Source of the DNA: Setaria digitata
Taxonomy: Eukaryota; Nematoda; Chromadorea; Rhabditida; Setariidae
Direction: 5' to 3'
Length of the DNA stretch: 64,000 nt
Assembly: GCA_003640385.1 (NCBI GenBank)
Contig: RCAB01000357.1
Span: forward strand, 1 to 64,000
In this document: in pieces, positions 24,822 to 39,800 of the stretch
How positions within the stretch are numbered: position 1 is the stretch's first letter
Layout: the number at the start of each line of letters is the position of its first letter
The notes under the pieces: generated by a model
Databases searched by the model: none
Told to the model about the DNA's origin: nothing
Seen by the model: the letters and a program-made list of their open reading frames with translations, nothing else
Position numbers and translations under genes: made by a program

Positions 24822-27800
24822 GGAAAAAAAGAAAGAAAATTTCAAAATCAAAAAAATATTTCATTTTCCGTCCAGCGATTTTCTCTTTGATTTTTAAACT
24901 TATGCATTTAATTAATATTTGTTTATTTAATTATTTTAATTGATTGACAGTGCTATCTACCTCAGAGCATTTGTTCTGCACAATTTCTAATAAAATTTAA
25001 ATTTAATACATGCTGAATCCACTATATTCAATGAACTCTCATTTCCCCACATATTATATTAAATTAAATTTATAAGATTTTTACTTATAAGAGCCTAATT
25101 TTTAAATATTATTATAATCTAATATATATTTTTGGGACTTCATATTATCACCAACTATTGAAATTATTTCAGGCAACAACCACAAATATTTAACTAATCT
25201 GTTAATTGGCTAGATGTGAATTCACTAATTTTCGTTCCTTTTAATCCGTTTATTAATTAAATTTATTAGTAAAGTTGTCCATATTACATTAGCTTAGGAT
25301 CTATCACTCCAACAACTTTATAAGGTCGCTTAAATTCAACTTCCCTCATTTTTTTGTAATTTTTCTCAAAAAAAAAAGAATTAATTTTGCGCTGACTATC
25401 TCCAGTGAATAATTCAATTATTGCTAATTAAATTTATAATCATGTTGTTTAGAAAAAAAAAAAAAAAATTAAGGAAAAACTGTGCTAAAAGAGAAGGAAG
25501 CCTCAAAAAGTGGTATAAATTTAAAATGATTTAAACATAACTTAAAGTGAGGAATAGCCTAAATGATTTTAACACTGAGATAAAAATTTGAATGCTTTTT
25601 CAACTTAGCATAAATCATTCAATTTTCTATTTTGAAACTTTCAATTTCCTTTTCTAAACTTCATTTGTCGTTTCTTACCTTCGCAAACTTTCGACAACTG
25701 ATTAGTTTTACTCTTTAAGCAATCTTTTGCATCTTCACATCCGTTCGATCAGCCTTTCTTTTCATTTTTAATTATTTTTTATTTTTTTGATCAAGAAAGA
25801 CAAAGTTTTAAATTTTCTGAAAACTTATTAATTTATAGCTACAACAATAATAATTTACAGAATGCGTCAAGTTTTTGCTAATGATGAAATGTTTCATTTA
25901 ATTAAAAATAAGAGGTTAATTTTCTTATCCTTTCCGCTTTTCAAATTAGTTTTTTTATTGAAACAACTTTTTTTTTCATTTCAACATTTTTTTTTTTTAC
26001 ATACTTTTCTTCAAAGAAAACTAAGTTTGAATTTTTTTTTTTTTGAAAATTTTATATAACATAAACAATTTTAAATATAATTTGTAGCTGAATTTATTCC
26101 TTTTCACAAATTTGATAACAAATTTTACTCAAATATTACTAATTATATCAATAGAAATATTTACTAGCAATAATTTTTTTTTTTTTTTTTAGCTGTTTAT
26201 GAGAATTCCAACAATAAAAAATTAAAAAAAAAAACGAACGAGAATTTCAATGATTACAAACAGCTGCCACTATGCAAATATAACATTCCGTTCATTTTAT
26301 TATCTTATTTCTCAATCGCTATGCTTTTTTCCTTCTTCTTTTTTGTTCGAAATCATTAAAATACGATGCGAAAAATTAGTAGAACGAAAACTTCGTTTCA
26401 TCCGGTCAGTCATATTTTCATCGTCCCGGCATAAATCAACCTTTACTCGGTCATCTGTGTTTTCAGCTCTCCGGCATAATTCATTCCTTGTCCGGTTGTT
26501 TTTTTTTTTTTTTTTTTTGCTCGATATGATCCAGCAAATATATTTCTTACCGGAGAGCCACAGATTCCATAATTCTTTCTCCAAAACAAACTAACCAAAT
26601 TTAATTCAAAACTCCTTTGAATATCTTTTATTACAATAATTTCCATTTTATATTTACTTCGACAATTATGACGCATTTTATTTTCATTTTTTTTTTTTTA
26701 AAAAATTATTTGCAAATTGTTTCAGTTAATTAATTTTTCATAATTTTTGATTTTGTTTTGCATTTTTTCAATTTCTATCATTACCAACAATTGTTTTGTT
26801 TGTTTAAAATCAGAAATGGAATTTCAAAGAACATAAAAATGAAATAGTTTTTCAGTTCTCTTTTACCTATTTAAAAACAAAAATGCAACTGTAAAACATA
26901 GCGTTGAGATGATTTTTCCATTGACATTTCATCCTCTTTTCTTTTCCTATTTTCATTTTCATCATCATTACTGGATTACTGATATCATCTGTGGGTTGTA
27001 ATTTAATTGAAATATAAAATTAATTTGATTCTATTTTTTCATTAAATTTTCAAAAATTCCCTTCATTTACTTATTATAGTTTCTGTTTACCGACCGGTCT
27101 AGGATTTAAATTTATTAACATTTGAATAATTTTATACTGATAAATTTCATTACTCAATAACAAAATATTATTCCATTTATTATTGAATTTTCATTACTGC
27201 TAGATTCATTTATTTCGGAAGTTTTTCTTTGCAAAGAATGAAACAAATTTAAATGATATTTTCAAACAAAACCGGCCACTATGTACGCTAATTTATCACA
27301 ATCATAACTATTTGTTGCGAGCAAGATAGCAATCAATCGATCAATCAATACTGCTGTATAAATTTGTCTACATCAGTCAAATTTCGAATTAAATTTTTTC
27401 AACAAAGAAAAAAGAAAAAATTCAGAAAAAAAAAAAAAACATTCTAACAATAAAGGATGAATTTGGATAATGGATTATTAATGGATTATAAAATTTTGTC
27501 TTTAACAATTAAATTTCTTATGCTTTCATTCCTTTTCTGCCGATCTTTTCATCCTATCAGTTACGATTTGTCATCAAAATTATCGAGAATTACCTAGCTT
27601 TTCCTCAAGAAATTGATAAGTTTTCTTCTTTTTTTAAAGAAGTTTGTCCTCGTTTTTAAAGTTTGTTCTTACTTTTTTCAAACCAAAAAAAAAAATATTT
27701 TTAATATTTTTTTTTTTCGATTAAACAAAAATTGTCTTTTTGTTGTAAAAAGAAATGTTCTTACAGCTATCTTGATACTATATATATATATATCACAATG

Positions 27801-30800
27801 GGAGGAAAAGTAAATTATTGAGTAGCATAAGAATTAATCAAATTAAAAACTTTAGACTTTTAAATTAGAAAACTTATTCAACAACTCTCAATATTTATTA
27901 ACTCTTTTTAGTTTCAATTTGAATTATCATTGCTTATTGTGTTTTCATTCTTTTTTTTTTTTAATAATAAAAATTCTTTGTGATTATTTTAAATTATTTC
28001 ACTATATAATTAATTGTTTTCTCCGAAATTTCCATTTAAGTCAAGAAAATTTATTACTAATTGTATGACAGTTGAGAATTACGTCGGTTGGAATAATCGT
28101 TGACTGTAACAATTCAGTTTGTATTTTCATCAAATCTTTCACTTTTTCTACTTATACCACTGTGATAATCGTTTGCCTAACCTATCATTTCTTATCACTC
28201 TTGCCTGATTGATAAAAAGAATATTGTTAAAATTACTGATATGGGATGTGGATTGAATTACTGTGTACATTCATTGCTATTTGGGTTATTTGGCTTATCA
28301 TCCGATTAGTTCGTCGACGAATTTCTTATTCATACAACGGTAATTGAAAAATTCCTTCATTTTTAATCATTGTTATTGAAAAATTCCATCATTTATTATG
28401 AAAATAAATGAAAGTTCATTGGCATAGAATAGTGGTACTATCGTCCAATAAACGATTAATTTAAATATTCTTTTCGAAATAATTGAAAAAAGCTTTTTGT
28501 AAATAGAGTTTTTCAAATGTCTTCAACAATACATACTTATTATTGTTATTACTTTTTCTTCTTGCGACTTCATTTTAAATTATTTTTTTTTTTTTTTTTC
28601 TTTTCTTCAACAAATGTTTTTGGGGAAAAATTTTGTTTAAAATTTGCATTATTAATGCAAAATTTGCATATACACTTGACATATACACTTAATAGCAATG
28701 GAAATTTTTTCTTCCCTTTTATATTCTAAAAATTGAAACATTATTATTATTATTAACAATAATAATAATAATTATTATTATACTTCACAGAGAAGCAATT
28801 ATCTTGCTGAGTGGCAATTCAACGGGAAAATAGCTACCGATTTTCGTATAGATGTATAATTAAAGTAATTTCTTTTTCAGGAGCTCGAACCAAAGAAGGC
28901 AATCCAGTGCTGATATTTCCGGACAGCAGATCTCAGGTAGCTGAGGAAGAACTTCATCTTCTTGTTTCCTATCTTCTTCAAGTGCCACCGTATGTATTCC
29001 TATGTTTATTCATGCACTCATATCAAAACTAAATATGAACTGTAGCTGAAGAGAAAGTGAAACAGGTAAAATGTGAATCATAGATGAAGTCGAGAAGTAC
29101 GTGAGACGTGAAGTTGAAGGTACCTAAAACGTGAATTACGGTGAGAATAATATGAGTGGCTAAAATGAATGCATTTCTAATGGTACTCAAATTTCAGTCT
29201 AGAAGAGGAACAAAAGAGCTATGTAATTATTATTGATAGACGAATGGACAAATGGTCTTCCGTGCGCTTATTACTTTCCTATCTAACCGTAAGTATAAGT
29301 ATCATTTCAAATTGATAAGATCATATGTCTAAGCAAACAGAAATAAGTGAGTCGAGAGTTTTGACTTTTTGATAGATGACAGAAGAAAGGCACAAAATGT
29401 TGCTAGACATTTTATTCAAATTTTAAACAAATACTTTTAATTTAATACTGTCATTGAAAAATTTTCAAATTTTTCTATGTCATTTTTTTTTTTTTTTTGA
29501 TCAATGTGAAGTGGATAATTTCCAAATCATAATATTTTAAAATTCTCTCAAAAACATTGAATTGCTAAAAATTTGAGATTAGTGGTAGATATGATCAGGT
29601 AGAATTGGCATAAGGTAATATTTTAAATAATCAAAATAAAAAAATAGCACAAATCAAACAGATTGTTTGTAATTTTCGGAATTTTCTTTTTTTTTTTAAT
29701 TCGTAATTTTCTTGAAAAAGCAAATTTTTGCTTTTCAGAAAAAAGTATTTTTTTTTTTTTAAAAAAAAACTATGTTTCAAAGTTTTCTTTTGGAGCAATA
29801 AAATTGTCATTTAATTATCACTCTGAAGAGTATACCAGTACCATTCTTACATTAGGTAGCACAATTTTTGTGCGTAATTATTCGAAACAATTAACCTATT
29901 ATACTATTCATAATCAGATTAAAAAGAAACCAAAATCATTTCAAGATTTTTAGATTCCAATACAGCTACATTTTATTATTTTGTACCAAACGTTTTATTT
30001 CTTTTTTCTTTTCTTATTTAGTTTTAGTCATATTAAATGCTAGAAGTTTTGCTCAGCGACACTTTTATGATTAAAAGCAAAGAAAATTTATTTATCTTTT
30101 TTCAGTTGTTTGTCATTTAAAGTTTTTGAAAGTATCGTCAAAAATACAAATACGTGAAATTAGAAATAATTTTTTTTTCTTTTTTTTTTTTTTTTTTGTT
30201 TTTGAGGGATTGTAAGTGTTAGTAATTGGAATTAAACATTCGTTCGGCGAATTATTTGTAATTTAAAACAAGCAGACGTGATCAATTCATTAACATCAAA
30301 ATTTTTGTTTAATTACCCCCTGAAAATACTTTAATGCTGTAATTAGCAGTTAGTAATCAATATGGATCAATCATAAAAGTTTACTTTTTTTGTCGATATT
30401 TTAGCTTAGATATGACTACGTCACTGATTATTATTGCCACATGTTTTTTTTTTTTTTTGTTTTGTAAGAGTTCAAATTTCAATCAATCAGTTTAATCTGT
30501 TATCCGTGATCAATCAGTTGAAATAATATCAGCAAAATATCCCTTAATCGCTAAACGCATGTTAAAATTATAATTAGTAATTAAATATTGGTACTTGAAA
30601 AACCATTATGACAGCAAAATCACTTTCTGTATTTTATTTTTGTCAATTTTGAACTCAAGTTTAATTTCAATTTCCAATTTAAACACAGCAACTTTCTTTC
30701 ACTGCCTTCCAGTTCGTCAATCATTTGGTGATTTAATTCGTATTTTGCTATTTTATTTTTGATTTCACTTATAATTTGCAATTTCAAATTACCAAAAATG

Positions 30801-33800
30801 AATATCGAATTGTTTGATTCGTAAGCTGTTTAATGGCTTGATTTAATTCGTTGTTTGTTCGATCAATAATTGATTTTATATCTATTAAATGCAAGATTTC
30901 GAATTTAAATTGCTCTTTTAATTTTTTGCACATTTAATAGTTGGTTGAAAATCTGCTTCTGCAAATTGAAGCTACTTATCGGCTGTTCAGTTAAAATGAA
31001 CGAAATGAGAAGAAACGGTGAGAAACAAAAGAAAAATTCAGTCAACAATTAAATTTTTTAATTTAACTTTTTTTTTTCCAAATTTTCATGTCGAATTTCT
31101 CATATTGTCTCTTGATTTATGTTTACCAATTCTTTGTTGTTGTTTTAATCTTACAAACAAAAAGAATCATTAAAAGATTTTTGCTGAGACAAACTAAGAG
31201 AAAGGAATGGCTAGCAATTAATTGATGGAAAGAACGAAAAAGAAATGAACTTAAATTTTTCGCTCTAAAATCAAGCAGTTTTGGCTACTCATTAAAACTA
31301 AAAAATTTATTTTGAGTATTAATTTGCTACTAATTAGCCGCCAATATTGCCATAAATTATCTGTGCAACTTTCTTTTTTCTTTTTTTTTTTTCCTCCAAC
31401 TCAATAATAAGAAAGTTTCATTTGGATAAAGATAGAAAAAAAAAAGAAATTAATTAAAAAAATAAAATTTTTGTGAGGAAAATATGCCATTAGTTATTGA
31501 CAGAATTTCAATTATTCCAGTTTGTTAAATAGAAAAAAAGAACGAAAAAAATTAAATTCATTCTAATTTATAATTATTTACGGATCATTTGCTATCGTTA
31601 ACATTTGTCACTACTACTGCAGTCATTATAAATAGCAATTTTTTCTTTTTACTACTTTTCTTATTTCCTCAAAATTACTATTTTTATCATTTCAAAGGAG
31701 AAAATGCTCGCACCCATTTTTTTTTTTGAATTTAATTTTTTAGTTCTTTTTTTAAGTTGCTTTTTAATTTTATTACCATTTTCAACTTTTTCCGCCTTAC
31801 TTTATCTTCCTTTATTATCGTTACCATCAAGTAATTCGATTAGACTTTGAGTTTTTTCTTTCCCTTCCTTTTCGTTACCCATTCATCATTCTTTTCAATG
31901 TTTTCCGTAAATGACGAATGCACATTTGAGTATTGCAGAATAATTCAATTTCATTTCTTTTCACTTCAATTCATTTCAGTTCATTTCCTTCATTAGCTTA
32001 TGTCGTCTGCAAAAGCTCTCGATAAAATTCAGTCGTTTCAGTGTTTCAATGCTAATCATTTTAGCATTTTACGCTTATTATCAATTATTTATTTACCTTT
32101 TTAGTCTATCCATACTGAAAACGCTTCCGATAATTTAGTAATTTTTGAAAAATTAATGATATAATAATAAACACATTTTATTAAATTTTTGATTTAAGTT
32201 TTCGGCTACAGTATCAAATTTTAAATTTCCGAAGAAACTTATATAGCGCAATTATAGCTTCACCAAAAACTCACATGCTATTTTAATTTTTATCATAAAT
32301 TGATATTGCTGTATCAAAAATAGAATTGAAAATTTTGTATTCAATTGAAATTAATGCAAAAATTCAGAAGCAACAATTGTGTATTGAGCTTCGAAATGAA
32401 AATTTGCTTCAACAACTTGCAATTAATTTTCACTTATTTTAAATTTATTATATTTTTTTTTCATAATTTTAAGTCTCTCTGCCTTTTTTTCTTTTTTCTT
32501 TTTTTTTTTTTTCACAAATTCAACATCCCATTACTACCATTCGTAATACCTTTCTCCTCTCATTTTCTCTCATTATCAACGAAAATTTTTGATTACTTCG
32601 ATTATATAATTTTCAAAAATTATTTTGCAATCGAAAGATTTATTGCTACTTCTGGCTACGATTCATTTTTAATGTGCAAACAATTTATTTTTTTTTTTTT
32701 ATTTCTTGTAACCTTAATTCTTTTTCTTTTTTTTTCTGCAATTTTGTAGATACAAAAAAATCTGAAAAAAATTTCTATTTATTTTATGGGATTTTACTTT
32801 TTTTTTTTTTCCGAGAAATCTCCTGAAAAACTAATAACTCAAACTTGTTATTTCTTGAGAAACTAGTAGATTTTAACAGATTGAAATGTAAAATGTGAAG
32901 ATAACTGTGAGCACTTTTAAACGCAAATTAGAAAATATAATATTATTAAATTTGTGTTTAATCATTTTCTTTTCTTACTTACCAAACTTTTCCCTTATTT
33001 TCTTTTCTTCTATCAAGAAAATTTTTGCATTGCTTTAAATAAGTATTATTACCTGAGAAATACGAACAAATGAAATTAGCCAAGTATCAGAAGTGAAATT
33101 TTCATCGGGTTAATAATTGAATTTTATTATCGTCTAATTAAATTCATTTAATTATACTATCATTTCAACTATTTCTTTATACATTACGTATTTTTTCTTA
33201 TTTCGACAAAATTGCTAGTTTTTTTAAATCCATAAAATGAGTTGATGTTCTAAAAAAAAAAAAAAGAAAATGAAAAAACATTTCTCGCCGTGAAGTATAA
33301 TTAGAAAGTAATAACTAAGCAATGTTCAAAAGAATGTCGTCTACAAGTAGCAAATAATTAAATTCCCTTTGTATTGCAGAGCGCATTCCCGAGACCGGTT
33401 CGAATTGTATTTGTACTGAAACCGGAAAGTGTATTGCAACGTGCTCTCGAAGTGGGATATCGTGGAATCAGCGATAATTGCAAATTTAAGGTGATTTCCT
33501 GATATGATCAAAATTGGCTCATTTTGATTCCTATGATTTTAATGTCCCACGTCACCTAGAATAAGCATCCTGTAATTGAGCGTAATTTAACGTATTACAT
33601 TAGCTAGACTACATAACTACATATTGTTTTACGTGATACAGTTAGAGTACTTAAAAAAAAAACGATATACTTCGGCTGGCAAATCATTTCATTTCCTTTT
33701 TCTTTTATCAGCTAGCTATCAAATTAACAGTATCAACATAAGTGCAACAAACTTTCGGCATTTTATTCCTTTATCACGGGAAACATATCAGTTTTTTGAA

Positions 33801-36800
33801 GCAGATTAGATGATATCCGTATACGTATATTTTGGTATTTTCCCGCATCACTGTTCTTTGATACTGCAGTGATAAAAATGATAAAAATAATCATTAACAT
33901 ATTTAGCACTCCAAACAAACATATGTTCTGATTTTTGTCCATGCAATCCACTGTTTCGATCCATAGCTCTTTTTTTTTTTTTTTTTTTCTAAATTGCAAA
34001 TAGCTCGCAGTTGACATGAAAAATTTAATTTCCAAAAATTTAATAAACTTTCTTTTAAAACTTGTCTAATCACACTAGTGATTTTTTTGTTAAATAAATT
34101 TTAAATGGTAAAATCAAGAGAATAGGGCGTAGCTTTTATTCATTACAACTAGCATCATTATTTAGGAAAAATTTTTGCTATAATTTGCACTTTGAAAATT
34201 TCAAAACATATAATATTATTAGTTTAAAACCAAAAAAAAAATGTGAATTTATACTTCATTGTATTGACCTTTTTTGTATTAACTAAATAATTACTATTAA
34301 TTGCATCTTTTTTTAGTTATTGTTTTATTCGTTTCTAATTAATTCTTCCAACTAAGTTTTTTCTGACTTAAAAAGGAATTTTTTATCTTTTAAAAAATTA
34401 AATAGGTTTTACGTGCTCTTATTCAACTATTATTTCAGAAATATGTGATGATTTTATTTATCTATTTATTTTTTTTGACATTTATCTTTTCAAATTAAAC
34501 TATCATTCGTGGTTGAAATTCAATAATTCTTAATTATTAAAATAATTAATTTCAGAGGCTATTTCACTTGATCAACATCAATTTGATCAATTGATTAATT
34601 CATTTATTCAATTAAATAAACACTATTTCAAAGTATTTATTAGAAAATGTTTTGAATGAGATTTGCACAATTACCTTTCGTGTCATTTTTGATTTTCAGT
34701 TTAAAAAAATTTCTCGTTCGCATTTTGCGTTCTCTCTTTCTCTCTCTCTCCCTCTCCCTCTCCCTCTCCCTTTCCCTCTCTCCCTCCCTCTCTCTCTCTG
34801 TTTTGCCATACTAGGCTCAGGAATATTATTAGAAAGATAAACGTTTTAATTATACATTCCTATAATTAGAAGGAAAACTTTTACTTATTGTATATTGAAA
34901 TGTTTTATATAACATTTGATGAATTTTTTAATTTTCATACTTTTATTTTTCTATTTTTTAATTTGAAAATTTTCTAGCAATTATACATCATGCAATAATT
35001 GAAAGCTTCAAAATGAAACACTGTAATATATCGGCTGGAAAAACGTTCCATTTAAAAAATGAAAAAAAAAAAAAATCAAAATTTTTTGCAACTTAAAAAC
35101 TTAATAATTTTAATTTTTTGTAACTTAAAAACTTAATGATAGAATTTTTCATTTAGATTCTTTCCAGTTTTCATAAATTTCGTTGAAAAAATAAATAATA
35201 AAAATTGCAAAGCAAAAAAAAAAAAAAAACGAAAATTATTTTGAAAGTATAATATTATTTAATTTTCCTTTTTTTTCTTCTTATCTTTTCCTTTACATCA
35301 TTTGTAGTATTGGTTCAGGTTTTTACACACTGATGAAATTTTAAAATTAGAAGCAGTTGCTGAATTTCATATTAAATTTCGCCTTCATTCATTCCCTCCT
35401 TCTTTCGTTCATTTCAGTCTACAGAAACCATTTGCCCTATCTATTCCTTCGATGTTAGAAGTTTTCCTTTTTGGTTTTCAAAACCTGCTTCAAGCCTTTT
35501 CGCTGCTTCCTCCCAAATAATTGCAAATTCTCGAGGAATTAAGGATGTGAGAGAGAGGGGAAAGAAAGAATGAAAAATTATTTCCATTTGATTTTCTTTT
35601 TTTTTTTCTTACATTTTCCAACCAAGTTTTGATTTTTTCCTCCTGTTTCTCTTTCTTCTTTTTTTTTTTTTCTTTTTTTGCCTTTTTTTTGTACTAAATT
35701 TTCGTTCTCTTTAAATGGCAAATAGATAGATGAAAAGAAATTGAGCATATGTGACGAAGTTATTTTGAAAAAAAGGAAAAGAAATTTTCAGAAGACAGAA
35801 TTTTTTGCAAAATGAAAAAATTAAAATAAATTCTTTTTATATTTTCATTTTAGTTTTTTTTTTTTTTTTTTTTTTCGATCACTGCAAGAAATTAAGCATA
35901 TTTGATCTTCAGTTTAAAAAAAAAAAAAAAAAAAACAGCAATAAAAAATCTTTTTTATTTTTTCAAACTTATAAGCTGACGCTTTCAGCGCATTCATTTA
36001 AGAAGTCAAAAGTTGAAAAATTTCAATTTTTTTTTTAAATTTTCAAATATTTCACAATACTGAATGCTTTTGGCTAAATAGTATCATAAAATTTAATTGC
36101 ATAGAAGCATGGCAAAAACACAGCACAGTACCATTTGCTGATATGGTATGGATGTGCAGTATACAGTATGACACGTTGCAAAGTGATAAGATATACTGTA
36201 GTATCTATACTACATAGCTTTCATTTTAAGCAAATAGCATATTAATTAACAGTAGTCAATTTCTGTCCTGTCTAATTACATCATTATCATTTCATATTAT
36301 TCATTTCTATGCTAGATACAACATGCCTGGCTATTTGGCTACTTTATCGGCAATAATTAATAATACCTACGCTTATGAAATAATTGCTAATTGTGAGAGA
36401 AAATTCATTTAACTCGATTATAACTCCATTTTTACCATAATATATGATCGGATTACCTGAATCTGTTATCACTGATATGACATATTCCGAAGCTTTTCCT
36501 TTTTTTCTCTCATATTTACATCACGTAACAGCATGATGATGATAAAAATTTGGAAAAAAAAAGAAATCAACAATGAATCTATTAACTGATCTCTCTTATC
36601 ACTGAATATCTTACAGGAATACCCTTAATTCTTGCAATTCCAGTAATACTTTTATTGTTAATGTTTCTACAAACTGATCAAATTTAACTCAGCAGATAAA
36701 TTGATTAAAGGATTTGCCTTGTCAGATTCATTTTTGAGTAAGAAATCAAAACTGAAATCATGCAAAAATCCGAAAATCTCAACGTTACTGATACTTTTAT

Positions 36801-39800
36801 TAATTTTTTCATTCTTGCTTTTAATTATCAATTGCTTAATTATTTCAGGTGGTGATTTGCCAGAGTTCGCTTGAACTCCGCCGGTATATTGGGCCTGACT
36901 GTTTAACGATGGATGTTGGTGGCGCACTAAAATACAACCATTTGGAATGGGTACAGCATCGTATGGTAATGTGTTTTTTTTTTTTTTTTATCTTTATTAA
37001 TTATTATCATTAATTACTAATGAGAAAGGGAAAAGTTGACCAAATAATTTTCACATAAAATATATTATTTTTCTCTCAATTTTCTTTCTTTTTTTTTTCC
37101 TCTTCAAATTAACTCATTTCGAATTCTGTTTATTACTCTTTTCCGCTTTCTTTCTCTTGCATTTAATTACTGTAATTATCAAGATCTAATGATCATTAAT
37201 TATTGTGCATGTATTGTTGGCAATAGAACTTCATATTCAATGGGGAAAGTATTCTTGACAAAAAGTACTGCATAATGTAAACCGCTAAATTATTCCATTT
37301 AATTCAGCAACTTGTTTTATACAATTTAATTCATTAATTAATTAAAGCTAATAAATTTTCTCTTAAAATTTGAAACTTAAATCGTTGAATTTAATGTGTA
37401 AAATGACATTTTTCAAAATTTTAAAAATTGGTCTATAAGTTTGAGCATGAATAAAGAGTAATTTAATTTTATATAAGATATGAGATAACAAATTATGACT
37501 GTTGATATTCCGAAATTAAAATATTTATAATTTTGGGCGAGTAATTTTTATTTCATCGCAATTTTCCTTAATGTTTTCCTTTTAATTTCGAGAAAAACCT
37601 ACTTTTTAATCATATTTGTAGGTAATAATCAGGATCTAAAGGTGATATTTCTTTATCGCTCAGATATCATCCTTATCAGCTGATATCATCATTAAAAAAA
37701 GAAAGGAAGAAAATAAAATTTATAGCAATCCTTTCTTGTAGGATATTGAACGAATGAAATCATCCGCAACTGTAATTGCTCAATCACTGAGCGAATTTGG
37801 ACGTTGCTTGAAAGAAACGGAACTTCCTAATGATGTCGAGACAACGGCTCGTATTCTCGAGATACAGACAGCAGAACGTGATGCTATAAAGGTTCTTGAG
37901 AGTTTCTTTTTTTCTTAAAAATAATTCTGTCACTGAAAATTATTTTCAGAATGAATCAATCCAATTTCAGGAAGATTTTCGGATATCTATACGTAAAGGA
38001 TTATCATTACTACGGCATGTCAGGCAGTTGGATGTTAAACCGGAACACGAACAACTTAGTCCAACCAGGTTTTTTTTGTTTTTTGTTTTTTATTTTCTGC
38101 TTCGATAACTTTAGTTGAACTGGAAAACTGAACACCAATAATCTCAAAAAAAAAAAAAAAAAAAAAAAGAAGAGAAAAATCCTGAAAAAATGTAATTATA
38201 TTTGAAGCTATTTTTGAACCGGTCTTCAATGATTACAATTACGACAATATCGAGAAAATTATTATTGAAATTGTAGTTTATTTTAATTTCTGTAACTGTC
38301 ACCATTACTTCTATAAATCATTACAATTCATTTTTTAATAAAATGCTAATAATTGATTGATTTTATCATTCAAAGCATTTTTATATTCAATTTATTTCAG
38401 GTGAAAGAAGTTTAATTTGTAGGTGAAAGAAACTAGCTTAAACTTATGCCAAATTAATTTAGCCATCATTGATGAATTAAAGATAATAAAAAAACATGAT
38501 GCAATGTGCACAGAAATATTAAAAATTTATTCCCCAATCTTCTAATTATCATAATCAGCTTACGTCGAAATAATCATATACGTGTACTATGCAAAAGGTG
38601 GGATAATCTTATCATCAAAGAAATTCCACCTCTACGTCTTAATTTTTATCTACTCTTGCTTTTTAAAGTATGGATTTTAATTTTATAATTCTTGGAGAAT
38701 TATAGAATTAATTTAATTTTGTTCTAATTGGATAGTAATATTTCTTTTTCAGACTTCATAATGTGACAGCAATTGAGCGAATGCTTATACAACTGGAAGA
38801 AACGGAACGAAGTTTTGATACGTTCTGGCTGAAGCATGAGAAACGTCTCACGCAGTGTTTGAAGCTTCGACGATTCGAAGACTCATTCAGGAAGGTGAGA
38901 AAAATTATTAAAATTTTATCATATTTCGTTTATTTCGACAAATTTTCCATTTCCATCAATGCTTAATGCATCACTTAAACCACAAAATTTACCATACAAA
39001 AAATTAATTTATTTTATTGTGCCAACAAATGGAAGGAATGATTGCCTTAAATTAACAATAATAATTAATAAAATATGTGAAAAAAGTATACATAGGAAGT
39101 GAAATGTTTACAGGCAATATTTTCGACATTTGAAATTAAATAATTATAACTTTTTCAATCTAATCATTGATAGTACTTTTCCATGTTTCATTTTTTTTCT
39201 GTTCTAAATCTTTTTAATCATTTTTTTTTTTTTTTGCGAGACTGTTTTTTAATAGCCTTAAACTTTTTGTAGCCAATTTATGACTATCTGAAATTTCAGA
39301 ATTTCAATATCAATAATAATTTTTTCTTTCCAAAAAATATTATTATCTATAATAAAATATCTGTGAATGCTTCTCATTTATTCTGTACCATTCTCGACTA
39401 ACTCCACTCTCGAGCCTTCTCCTTCAATTCTCCTTTTTGTCAATTCTTCATTTCCTTTCCTTCGTAGATTTTACTCACGTTGCCTTTATCAGTTTTCCAC
39501 GTTATTGCTGAAAATTCCAAAAATAATTAGGAACATATTACATCATTTGAAATGACATACGTATAAATCAAAATATAAAGTCATCAATAGTATCATTACG
39601 AAAAAAAAAATGAGAGAGTGAAATTCTTTTAGACAAAAGCAAATATTTTGGTTAAGAAGTCTTTTAATCTCTGCTGATAATTTCACATTTCATCGTTAAT
39701 TTCACTTTTCACTCTTAATTGACCAGTTCTTTCAATTTGAATGGATTAAATTCGTTTTGATAAATCTTTTTTTTTTTTGTTAGAAAAAGAAAAAAGATTT

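Noticed and set aside
32345..32749. 134-codon plus-strand frame
   Set aside because: Lies within a RhoGEF intron; composition is phenylalanine-rich from T-runs, with no domain and no splice phase to neighbours.
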